From assembly GCF_046044395.1 (NCBI RefSeq), contig NZ_JBJUSG010000034.1, forward strand, positions 1 to 28,708: a DNA stretch of 28,708 nucleotides, in the 5' to 3' direction. The notes under the pieces are model-generated. The model saw only the letters and a program-made list of their open reading frames with translations, was not told where the DNA came from and did not search any database. Made by a program: the position numbers and the translations under genes. Source of the DNA: Magnetominusculus dajiuhuensis (GTDB taxonomy: Bacteria > Nitrospirota > Thermodesulfovibrionia > Thermodesulfovibrionales > Magnetobacteriaceae). Positions 22,603-28,708 of the stretch are shown piece by piece (the stretch's first letter is position 1; every line of letters starts with the position of its first letter).

Positions 22603-22616
22603 GTCGTTAATCTTTT
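22580..22616. terminator. Probable terminator between convergent metG and gspG
   Basis: The perfect 10-bp stem with a TTA loop is followed, 10 bases later, by TTTT on the plus strand. It forms the second hairpin of repeat copy B. The T-run is not adjacent, so termination strength is uncertain. Confidence 0.5.
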
Positions 22617-22626
22617 AAAATCCTTG

Positions 22627-23058
22627 TCATTCCCAGCTTCGTATGTCTTTATTTTCGCCTTCGCCGCCTTCTGCGCCGTCTGCGCCGAAAGAGTAGAGGT
22701 CGTAGTCGCCGTGGTTACCGGGGAAGACGTAGTGATAGGGGCGTTTCCATGGGTCAGACGGTACACTTTTCTTTAGATAAGGGCCGTCCCAGCCGTCAGC
22801 GCCGGGGTTTTTCTGAAGGGCGTCGAGACCTTCCTCTGTTGAGGGGAATCTTCCCGTATCTATCTTGAACTGCTCAAGGGCCTGGCCGAGAAGCTCTATC
22901 TGTGCCCTGGCGGCGGATTGTTTACTTTTTCCAACCTTATTAAACATGCGAGGGGCAACCAGTGCCGCCAGAAGTCCCAGTATCAGCATGACTACCAGAA
23001 GCTCAATCAGCGTAAAGCCCCGTTTATCTTTTAATACCAGCACATCCCTCAAATTCAA
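22627..23058 (-). CDS. gspG: Type II secretion major pseudopilin
   Basis: GspG is the main subunit of the type II secretion pseudopilus. The 143-residue precursor has the prepilin peptidase site KRG/FTLIELLVVMLILGL, with cleavage after G14 and Glu at +5, then the hydrophobic helix and the GspG-specific block FPSTEEGLDALQ, GPYLKKSVPSDPWKRPYHY and YDLYSFGADGAEGGEGENKD (calcium-site loop). Start: TTG at 23058 with AGGAGGG upstream; a later GTG is possible. No other gsp gene lies within the window; it trails the sugar operon by 59 bases. Confidence 0.92.
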   Translation of the reverse strand: MNLRDVLVLKDKRGFTLIELLVVMLILGLLAALVAPRMFNKVGKSKQSAARAQIELLGQALEQFKIDTGRFPSTEEGLDALQKNPGADGWDGPYLKKSVPSDPWKRPYHYVFPGNHGDYDLYSFGADGAEGGEGENKDIRSWE

Positions 23059-23117
23059 ACCCTACCCTCCTCTACAAGTATGGTAGCAAAAAACTATCAG
23101 AAAAATAAAGGGCTTCC

Positions 23118-23822
23118 CTAAAGCAGGGCGTTTCTCATCGCGTAGAGGTACCACCTCAGGTACTTGGGTGACCACTTAATTATCTTAAAGCGTGATTGGC
23201 CTTTCTCTCTGTCGTGCCAGATGGTTGGCACTTCGGCTATGCGAAATCCGGCAATGTGTGCCTTGACTACAAGCTCAAGTCCGATTTCAAAACCGCCGTC
23301 GCTCTCAATTTCAAACGTTTCAATGACCTTTCTTCTGTATAATTTATAGCTGTTTGTCGCATCATGCGTTGGAAGCCCCGCGATAACCTTTAAAGACAAT
23401 CCCGCCGCTTTCGATAAATTTTTCTTTATTAACGGGCCGCCTACCTGCCCCCCGCCCTTTACATACCTTGAGCCACACACTATGTCGCAGCCCTCTTCTA
23501 TCAAACGATACATCTTGTCAACATCGGCATAATCGTCTGACATGTCTGCCATTGTCACGAGCAGACAGTCCCCGTCGGCGGTCTTTAGGCCCGTTTTTAT
23601 AGCGCTTGCCACACCTCTTTCCGGGTTTCTCATAAAACTTATCGGATGCCTTCGTTCAATAAACCGCCTTGCCGCGGGCAGCGTGTCGTCCTCGTCGAAA
23701 TCATAAACAAGATATATTCTGTGTGGGGTTGTGACCTTCTCGTGTATCGCGGCCAGCACCGTGGCGATGTTCTTCCCTTCATTATAAACGGGGATGATAA
23801 TAGCGAGGGGCAATTCGCTCAC
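23118..23822 (-). CDS. Family 2 glycosyltransferase (dolichyl-phosphate-mannose-synthase-like)
   Basis: This 234-residue cytoplasmic GT-A enzyme probably transfers a sugar to a polyprenyl phosphate or glycan. It begins LAIIIPVYNEGKNIATVL, then LVYDFDEDDT, NPERGVASAIKTGL, and the acidic metal site VTMADMSDDYADV. Later VCGSRYVKGG and HDATNSYKLYRRKV are typical of the DPM1-like clade. There is no C-terminal membrane anchor, so it is the short, soluble type. It starts 4 bases after the epimerase gene stop, so it is co-transcribed. The donor sugar is unknown. Confidence 0.87.
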   Translation of the reverse strand: MSELPLAIIIPVYNEGKNIATVLAAIHEKVTTPHRIYLVYDFDEDDTLPAARRFIERRHPISFMRNPERGVASAIKTGLKTADGDCLLVTMADMSDDYADVDKMYRLIEEGCDIVCGSRYVKGGGQVGGPLIKKNLSKAAGLSLKVIAGLPTHDATNSYKLYRRKVIETFEIESDGGFEIGLELVVKAHIAGFRIAEVPTIWHDREKGQSRFKIIKWSPKYLRWYLYAMRNALL

Positions 23823-23826
23823 TTGC

Positions 23827-24846
23827 CTATATGCCGCCTATCTCTATTTGTGCCTTAATCCACGGGATAACCTCGTCGAGGGCGGCCTCAAGCGATGTCC
23901 CGGCCTCAAACCCTAAGACTCTTTTAGCCTTTTCCACGTTGGGAACCCTTTTTTGCACATCGTATTTAAACGGGTCATCGCATGTGTATCTAAATGGTTT
24001 ATCTGTGTTAATTTTATTCCAGATCAACTCCGCCAGTTCAAGGACTGTTGTTGAGCGATTAGTTGAGATATTAAAATCCTCGCCCACCGCCTTTTGGCTC
24101 TCTATGCACAGGCGGATACCGCGCACAAGGTCACCGGCATAGGTGTAGTGGCGCAACTGGTTTCCCTTTCCGAGAATGTGAAGCGGGTACTGCCCCTTGA
24201 GTACTTTCTGAACGAGGTCAGGGACGACGTGGCTCATGGCAAGCCTGACGTTTCCGGAGAGGATTTCCTTTTCCACCTTTGCGCGTTTCTCACCTATGCC
24301 TACCGCGTTAAATGGCCTTATTATTGTGTATGGGAGTTTGTACTGCTCATAGGCACCCTTTGCGAAGTACTCACAGGCCAGCTTTTGAAAGCCGTACGTG
24401 GACAACGGTGGCGGGCAGTTCATCTGTTCCCCTTCGGGGGTTGGATAGTTGTTAGTGCTCTCAAACACCATAGAGGAGGATATGACGTTTATCTTCTTTA
24501 GTTTCCTGTTTTGAAACGCCCAGATAGCGGCGTCGAATGCCGCGGCGGTTATTCTCTCGTTTTCGGCGATTAAATCATACGCCAGCTCGTGAAACAAGGA
24601 AATACCACCTATGATTGCCGCAATGGCCACAATTTGATCGCAGTCCGAAAGCAACTCTTTGAGCAGTTCAACATTCTTTGCGTCACCCTCGACGAAGCGG
24701 AACCCGGTGTTGGAATCGTAAGATTTTTCCACCTTGCCGTATTTTGAGAAATTGTCTATCCCGATGACTTCGTGGCCGTGTTCTAAAAGCTCGTCCACAA
24801 GGTAACCGCCCACAAACCCGGCCGAGCCGGTTACAAGAATCTTCAT
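23827..24846 (-). CDS. NAD-dependent nucleotide-sugar epimerase/dehydratase (extended SDR)
   Basis: This 339-residue extended SDR has the Rossmann motif VTGSAGFVGG (G7, G10, G13), a fold-defining D31 (GIDNFS), the catalytic Ser region NVISSSMVFES and YGFQK (Y151, K155). IIRPFNAVG and the substrate block HYTYAGDLVRGI are typical of UDP-sugar 4-epimerases and related GDP-sugar enzymes. It differs from HldD (ADP-heptose epimerase) in these blocks, so I do not assign that role despite the adjacent heptose kinase. It sits 9 bases after rfaE1 and 4 bases before the GT2 gene. Confidence 0.88.
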   Translation of the reverse strand: MKILVTGSAGFVGGYLVDELLEHGHEVIGIDNFSKYGKVEKSYDSNTGFRFVEGDAKNVELLKELLSDCDQIVAIAAIIGGISLFHELAYDLIAENERITAAAFDAAIWAFQNRKLKKINVISSSMVFESTNNYPTPEGEQMNCPPPLSTYGFQKLACEYFAKGAYEQYKLPYTIIRPFNAVGIGEKRAKVEKEILSGNVRLAMSHVVPDLVQKVLKGQYPLHILGKGNQLRHYTYAGDLVRGIRLCIESQKAVGEDFNISTNRSTTVLELAELIWNKINTDKPFRYTCDDPFKYDVQKRVPNVEKAKRVLGFEAGTSLEAALDEVIPWIKAQIEIGGI

Positions 24847-24855
24847 ATCGTCTCC

Positions 24856-25845
24856 TTAATCTGTTTTTAAACCGTCATGTGCGGCGTTGAGCGCATATTT
24901 AATCTGGTCTATGGTTGTGGCTGCCGTGCCAACCTCTCCGACTACGATGCCCGCTGCTAAATTAGAGATTACGGCAGCGTCATACATGGACGCCCCTGAG
25001 ATATGAGCCAGAGTAAACGCCGCTATTACGGTATCTCCGGCGCCGGTAACATCATAAACCTCTTTGGCGGCCGTTGCGATGTGATGGATTTCTTTGCCAT
25101 AGAACAGGCTCATCCCCTCATCCCCGCGAGTTATTAAGACGGCGCCGCATTTAAGGTCTTTGAGGAGTTTAAGGCCTGCCTTTTCAAGGGACTGCGTATC
25201 GCGTATTGATATGCCGGAGCCTTCTGCCGCCTCTTTTTTATTTGGAGTTATGAGTGAGACCCCTTTATAGTAATGAAAATGCCCTACCTTGGGGTCAACC
25301 GCCGCGAAGAGGCCGCCTGTGGCCTTGGCCTGTTCCATCAGGAACTTAATAAGCTGGGGCGTTATGACACCTTTTTTGTAGTCAGATATGATGATGCCGT
25401 CGAATTTATCTATATTTGAGGCGATATAGCCGGTAATGCTTCTGAAGGTTTTTGCCCCAATCGGCTCGCGGTGTTCCCTGTCAAAGCGCACTATCTGCTG
25501 ATTATTGGCAATCACGCGTGTCTTAATGGTAGTTGGGCGGCTGTCATGGAATACGCCGGAGATGTCAATCTTTTTTTCATTTAGGAGCGAGCACATAATA
25601 TCGGCCTTGTGTCCGGTACCTATTATGCCGCAGAGGCAGCAATGGCCGCCGAGTGAGGCGATGTTATTGGCGACATTCCCCGCCCCGCCGGGCAGATAAG
25701 TCTCGAACTGCACGTCAACAATCGGCACAGGGGCCTCAGGGGAAATCCTTTCGGCGTTACCCCATACGAAGTGGTCTAAAATAACATCGCCGATAACAAG
25801 GATACGCTTGCCGGAGAAATTATCAAGTATTTTATTATAATCCAT
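24856..25845 (-). CDS. rfaE1: D-glycero-beta-D-manno-heptose-7-phosphate kinase
   Basis: RfaE1 adds the 1-phosphate to heptose 7-phosphate on the way to ADP-heptose for the lipopolysaccharide core. The 329-residue PfkB/ribokinase-fold protein has ILVIGDVILDHFVWG, ISPEAPVPIVDV, the GG loop LPGGAGNVANNIASLGG, IISDYKKGV, LITPNKKEA and the ATP/anion-hole motif YDVTGAGDTVIAAF with catalytic Asp. It lacks the cytidylyltransferase half, so the other activity must be a separate protein. Start: ATG at 25845 (MDYNKILDNFSG), which matches family N-termini; an ATG at 25866 is possible. It heads the sugar operon. Confidence 0.93.
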   Translation of the reverse strand: MDYNKILDNFSGKRILVIGDVILDHFVWGNAERISPEAPVPIVDVQFETYLPGGAGNVANNIASLGGHCCLCGIIGTGHKADIMCSLLNEKKIDISGVFHDSRPTTIKTRVIANNQQIVRFDREHREPIGAKTFRSITGYIASNIDKFDGIIISDYKKGVITPQLIKFLMEQAKATGGLFAAVDPKVGHFHYYKGVSLITPNKKEAAEGSGISIRDTQSLEKAGLKLLKDLKCGAVLITRGDEGMSLFYGKEIHHIATAAKEVYDVTGAGDTVIAAFTLAHISGASMYDAAVISNLAAGIVVGEVGTAATTIDQIKYALNAAHDGLKTD

Positions 25846-25946
25846 CAGCTTACCGGAGCACGTCATTCTATGGAAAATAACACTACAAGGTTTTTAATGT
25901 CAATAGGGAGTCTCTGTAAAGAAAGAAAAATACCGTGTGGATATGA

Positions 25947-25952
25947 TATAAT
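25947..25952 (+). promoter_or_regulatory. Possible -10 box of metF-panB-thyX
   Basis: A consensus TATAAT lies 58 bases before the metF ATG. I see no good -35 hexamer at 16-18 bases. Confidence 0.35.
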
Positions 25953-26009
25953 ACCGCGTGAAGGGGATAACGCTGACAATGAGATTTAAAAAAAAAGGAG
26001 ACCACGATT

Positions 26010-26891
26010 ATGAGTTTTAAAGAAGCCGTTGAATCCGGTAAATTTGTCGTTACGGCCGAGGTCGGTCCGCCAAAGGGCACCGATATAGCAACGATGATAC
26101 ACGACATGCACATACTTAAAGGCAAGATAGACGCGGTAAATGTTACAGACAACCAGTCTGCCGTGATGAGGATATGTTCGCTTGCCGTATGTAAAATAGC
26201 AATGGAACAGGGGCTTGAGCCTATTCTTCAGATGACCTGCCGCGACAGAAACCGCATAGCACTGCAGTCAGACCTGCTTGGCGCGTCGGTGCTTGGCATT
26301 CACAATGTCCTATGTATGACCGGCGACCATGTTACGGCGGGCGACCAGAAGGGCGCGAAGTCTGTCTATGACATTGAGTCTGTGCAGCTCCTTCAGCTTG
26401 TTGAGTCCATGAACAAGGGCAAGGACATGTCTGGAAACGAAATGAAGGGGGCGACGAGTTTTTTTCAGGGCGCGGTAGTCACGCCGGAGTCAAACCCTCT
26501 TGAGCCGCAGTTGATGAAGTTTGAAAAGAAGGTCAGGGCGGGTGCGAATTTCTTCCAGACGCAGGCCATCTACGACATTGAGAAGTTTAAGAGTTTTATG
26601 GCCTTTGCCAGAGAGAAAAACGCGCGGGTGATGGCCGGACTCGTGGTGTTAAAAAGTGTCGGCATGGCAAATTTTTTAAATAACAACGTACCCGGCATAA
26701 AGGTCCCGGCGGAGTTGATAGCCGAGCTAAAGGCGGCGGGCAAAGAGAAGGCCCTCGACACGGGGATGAGCATCACGGCGAGGCATATTAAGCAGCTCAA
26801 GGAAGAGAAAATCTGTGACGGTGTGCATATAATGGCCATCGGCATGGAGGACAAAGTCCCTGAGATTCTTCACAGGGCGGGGCTGTTATAA
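26010..26891 (+). CDS. metF: Methylenetetrahydrofolate reductase
   Basis: MetF reduces 5,10-methylene-THF to 5-methyl-THF. The 293-residue TIM-barrel protein shows FVVTAEVGPPKGTD (acid residue in the active site), VNVTDNQSAVMR, LQMTCRDRNRIALQSDLLGA (FAD-binding block), VLCMTGDHVTAGD, ANFFQTQAIYD and VMAGLVVLKSVGMANFLN. It is of the short bacterial type. Start: ATG with AAGGAG upstream. It is the first of a tight run metF-panB-thyX (5- and 10-base gaps), each using methylene-THF. MetV, the partner found in acetogens, is not visible. Confidence 0.94.
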   Translation: MSFKEAVESGKFVVTAEVGPPKGTDIATMIHDMHILKGKIDAVNVTDNQSAVMRICSLAVCKIAMEQGLEPILQMTCRDRNRIALQSDLLGASVLGIHNVLCMTGDHVTAGDQKGAKSVYDIESVQLLQLVESMNKGKDMSGNEMKGATSFFQGAVVTPESNPLEPQLMKFEKKVRAGANFFQTQAIYDIEKFKSFMAFAREKNARVMAGLVVLKSVGMANFLNNNVPGIKVPAELIAELKAAGKEKALDTGMSITARHIKQLKEEKICDGVHIMAIGMEDKVPEILHRAGLL

Positions 26892-26896
26892 AAAAA

Positions 26897-27697
26897 ATGC
26901 CAAGGGCGACGATACAGCATTTCAGGGATAAGAAACAAAAGGGGCAGAAGCTGACGCTGATAACGGCCTATGACTATACGTTTGGGCGCATAGTGGATGA
27001 GGTCGGCTTTGACGGCGTGTTAGTTGGAGATTCCCTCGCTATGGTAGTGCAGGGGCTTGACAACACGCTGCCTGTGACGATGGATGAGATGCTCTATCAT
27101 ACGAGGCTCGTGTCCAGAGCGGTTGAGAAATCTATGGTAATAGGGGATATGCCCTTTATGTCGTATCAGGTTTCGGTTGAGGACGCGGTTAGAAACGCGG
27201 CCAGATTTATAAAGGAATCCGGCGCCCAGGCGATTAAAATAGAGGGCGGCAGCGAGATAGTCCCTCAGGTCAGGGCGATAGTGCGTGCCGAGATACCCGT
27301 GATGGCGCACATAGGGCTTACCCCGCAGGCTATATACAGGATGGGCGGCTACAAGGTGCAGGGAAAGACTGAGGAGGCGGGCAGGATTTTAATAGATGAC
27401 GCCAAAAGACTTGAGGACGCGGGGGCGTTCAGCATAGTGCTTGAGGCAATGCCCGGCGCGTTGGCCAGTCAGATAACCGCTTCTTTGTCCATTGCCACAA
27501 TTGGCATAGGGGCCGGCGCTGGCTGCGATGGACAAATCCTCGTGCTTCATGACGTGCTGGGGCTTTTCGAGAGGTTTGTACCAAAATTCGTAAAGCGATA
27601 CGCCAATTTAAAAGGTGAGACCCTCAACGCCCTGAAACAGTACAAAGAAGAGGTAGAACAAGGGATTTTCCCTTCCACCAAAGAGAGTTTTAGTTAG
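26897..27697 (+). CDS. panB: 3-methyl-2-oxobutanoate hydroxymethyltransferase
   Basis: PanB transfers a hydroxymethyl group from 5,10-methylene-THF to ketoisovalerate, the first step to pantothenate and coenzyme A. The 266-residue protein has LITAYDYTFGRIVDEVGFDGVL-type opening, VLVGDSLAMVV (metal-binding Asp), GDMPFMSYQ, AIKIEGG, AHIGLTPQ, IVLEAMPGALA and IGIGAGAGCDGQILVLHD. Length is typical. It starts 5 bases after metF, with a weak ribosome site inside the end of metF, so coupling is likely. Other pan genes are absent here. Confidence 0.96.
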   Translation: MPRATIQHFRDKKQKGQKLTLITAYDYTFGRIVDEVGFDGVLVGDSLAMVVQGLDNTLPVTMDEMLYHTRLVSRAVEKSMVIGDMPFMSYQVSVEDAVRNAARFIKESGAQAIKIEGGSEIVPQVRAIVRAEIPVMAHIGLTPQAIYRMGGYKVQGKTEEAGRILIDDAKRLEDAGAFSIVLEAMPGALASQITASLSIATIGIGAGAGCDGQILVLHDVLGLFERFVPKFVKRYANLKGETLNALKQYKEEVEQGIFPSTKESFS

Positions 27698-27707
27698 GAA
27701 TGACGCT

Positions 27708-28451
27708 ATGGGTGAGACAAAACTAAAGGTAATGCTGTTAAGACATACCCCTGAGCCTGAGGAATTAGTGGCAATGGCCGCCAAGCTCTGCTACAGCCCT
27801 TCGGACATAGAGGGGTTGAAGAAAAAGATAACAAAAAAGGACCAGCGGGGTTTTATACAAAAACTAATGGATATGGGACACCTCAGCCCAATAGAGCACT
27901 CCTCGTTTACATTTGCCATTGAGGGCATATCGCGCGCGTGTTCGCACCAGTTGGTGCGCCACAGGCTGGCCTCCTATAGCCAGCAGTCCCAGCGCTATGT
28001 CTCTATGAAGACAGGCGAAGACGACTCATTAGACTACATAGTGCCGCCATCTATCGGCTCCGACAAGACCCTCAAAAAGATATTTGATGACTTTATGAAA
28101 GAGGCACACTCCGCCTATGCACAAATATCAAAAAGATTGAATGAGCTTGGCTATGAAGGCGAATCCAGCAATCAGGACGCGCGCTTTGTGCTTCCAAACG
28201 CCTGTGAGACCAAGATAATCGTAACCATGAACGCCCGTGAACTGCTGCATTTTTTCCGGCAGCGTTGCTGCAATCGGGCGCAGTGGGAAATCCACGCCGC
28301 AGCAGACGAGATGCTCAGGCTTGTGCAGACGGTATCCCCGACGATTTTCTCAACGGCCGGCCCTGACTGCGTAAGCGGCAACTGTGCCGAGGGCGTGATG
28401 ACCTGCGGCAAGTTAACAGACGTTCGCAGCAAGTACAGGATATCACAGTAA
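27708..28451 (+). CDS. thyX: Flavin-dependent thymidylate synthase
   Basis: ThyX makes dTMP from dUMP with methylene-THF and FADH2, leaving THF rather than DHF. The 247-residue protein contains the ThyX signature RHRLASYSQQSQRYV (R84, H85, R86, then S94), SPIEHSSFTFAIEGISR, and NARELLHFFRQRCCNRAQWEI. The C-terminal 30 residues carry several cysteines (GPDCVSGNCAEGVMTCGK), as in many ThyX proteins of this length. It begins 10 bases after panB. Tmk, the next step, is encoded at 17770. Using ThyX rather than ThyA spares the need for dihydrofolate reductase. Confidence 0.97.
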   Translation: MGETKLKVMLLRHTPEPEELVAMAAKLCYSPSDIEGLKKKITKKDQRGFIQKLMDMGHLSPIEHSSFTFAIEGISRACSHQLVRHRLASYSQQSQRYVSMKTGEDDSLDYIVPPSIGSDKTLKKIFDDFMKEAHSAYAQISKRLNELGYEGESSNQDARFVLPNACETKIIVTMNARELLHFFRQRCCNRAQWEIHAAADEMLRLVQTVSPTIFSTAGPDCVSGNCAEGVMTCGKLTDVRSKYRISQ

Positions 28452-28543
28452 AATGTAATATATACTAGTAGCCCGGCAGGGCAATCGCATTAGAAAAATT
28501 AGGCAGAAATTGCCTACACTTTTAGCGCTGACCGATGGTTTCC

Positions 28544-28570
28544 TGGATTCCTGCTTCCGCAGGAATGACA
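28544..28570. repeat. GGATTCCTGC hairpin repeat, copy 2
   Basis: ATTCCTGC (28547-28554), loop TTCC, GCAGGAAT (28559-28566), then GACA. It matches 6451-6478 except for one loop base. Confidence 0.75.
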
Positions 28571-28642
28571 AAAAAAGAGAATGGCATGATATTTTTGGTG
28601 TTCATTTGTTCGGCTTTGTCTGTCGTTTTCATATTTTTTATT

Positions 28643-28675
28643 CTGTCATTCCCGCGAACAGACTGTGTCACAATA
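28643..28675 (+). repeat. CTGTCATTCC..CAGACTGTGTCA repeat, copy 2
   Basis: CTGTCATTCCCGCGAA followed by CAGACTGTGTCACAATA. It repeats the blocks at 6254-6288 in the same orientation. Confidence 0.65.
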
Positions 28676-28684
28676 GTAAAGCAG

Positions 28685-28705
28685 CCCCCCCCCCCCTTTT
28701 TTTTT
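28685..28705 (+). repeat. C12-T9 homopolymer tract at the end of the window
   Basis: Twelve C residues run into nine T residues three bases before the window ends. This may be a phase-variable tract or a sequencing/assembly artefact at a contig edge. Confidence 0.7.
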
Positions 28706-28708
28706 GAG

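Larger units (their letters stand above)
28452..28708. other. Intergenic tail with repeats at the window edge
   Basis: No gene is seen in the 257 bases after thyX. A small hairpin TAGGCA-GAAAT-TGCCTA lies at 28500-28516 and could slow transcription. Repeats and a homopolymer fill the rest. Confidence 0.6.

Noticed and set aside
23827..24846. HldD (ADP-heptose epimerase) for the SDR beside rfaE1
   Set aside because: The internal motifs look like general UDP/GDP-sugar epimerases rather than HldD, so only the family is assigned.
28685..28705. Phase-variable C/T tract
   Set aside because: It lies at the extreme window edge with no gene in view; an artefact is as likely.
1..28708. CRISPR array, prophage, or large defence island
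   Set aside because: No regularly spaced direct repeats, cas genes, phage structural genes or integrases are visible.

Overview
The window looks like a chromosomal segment of a Gram-negative-type bacterium with mixed housekeeping and envelope genes. It encodes an MltA-type lipoprotein transglycosylase, a heptose-7-phosphate kinase and a type II secretion pseudopilin, all of which imply an outer membrane. Native genes favour AGG/AGA arginine and ATA isoleucine codons. Together with the gene set (archaeal-type ApgM, ThyX, short MetF, core MetE-like protein), this resembles Nitrospirota, possibly relatives of the magnetotactic Ca. Magnetobacterium. That placement is an inference from memory and was not tested.

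Layout. 1-666: wreck of an IS1380-family transposase, then a promoter region. 667-3796 (+): an AlgJ/AlgX-like SGNH acyltransferase, then a separately promoted trio of small membrane/coiled-coil proteins (YtxH, DUF948-like, YtxH) ending at a strong terminator. 3884-5086 (-): apgM. 5279-6061 (+): a receiver-PAS response regulator. 6062-6814: no gene; it is packed with hairpin repeats. 6815-10145 (-): an apparent operon read as AlgI-like MBOAT, cutA, a cyclic-nucleotide-binding-like protein, hisI, hisE. 10339-12031 (+): rpiB-glyA, then tRNA-Gln(CTG) and tRNA-Glu(CTC). 12296-13311 (-): a foreign-looking nucleotidyltransferase plus small-protein pair beside the tRNA. 13382-16577: a peptidoglycan-recycling locus, murQ-anmK (-) divergent from mltA (+). 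16695-22499 (+): core MetE-like protein, tmk, holB, ricT, metG. 22627-25845 (-): rfaE1, an SDR epimerase, a GT2 glycosyltransferase, gspG. 26010-28451 (+): metF-panB-thyX. 28452-28708: repeats and a C/T homopolymer at the edge.

How the genes work together. One theme is folate-bound one-carbon metabolism. GlyA makes 5,10-methylene-THF, and the adjacent MetF, PanB and ThyX are three different consumers of it. ThyX and Tmk are both steps to dTTP, and the MetE-like protein may use a methyl group downstream of MetF. A second theme is the envelope: MltA, AnmK and MurQ form a muropeptide salvage chain, RfaE1, the epimerase and the GT2 enzyme make surface sugars, and the AlgI-like and AlgJ-like proteins could together O-acetylate a polysaccharide.

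Most notable observations: tmk has no ATG, GTG or TTG in frame before its P-loop and appears to start at ATA behind a strong Shine-Dalgarno; a roughly 100-bp two-hairpin element lies 7-10 nt after two unrelated stop codons; a nucleotidyltransferase/small-protein pair with foreign codon use and an apparently leaderless promoter sits beside tRNA-Glu; and a palindrome overlaps the -10 box of the YtxH cluster. I found no CRISPR array, prophage or large undescribed system.
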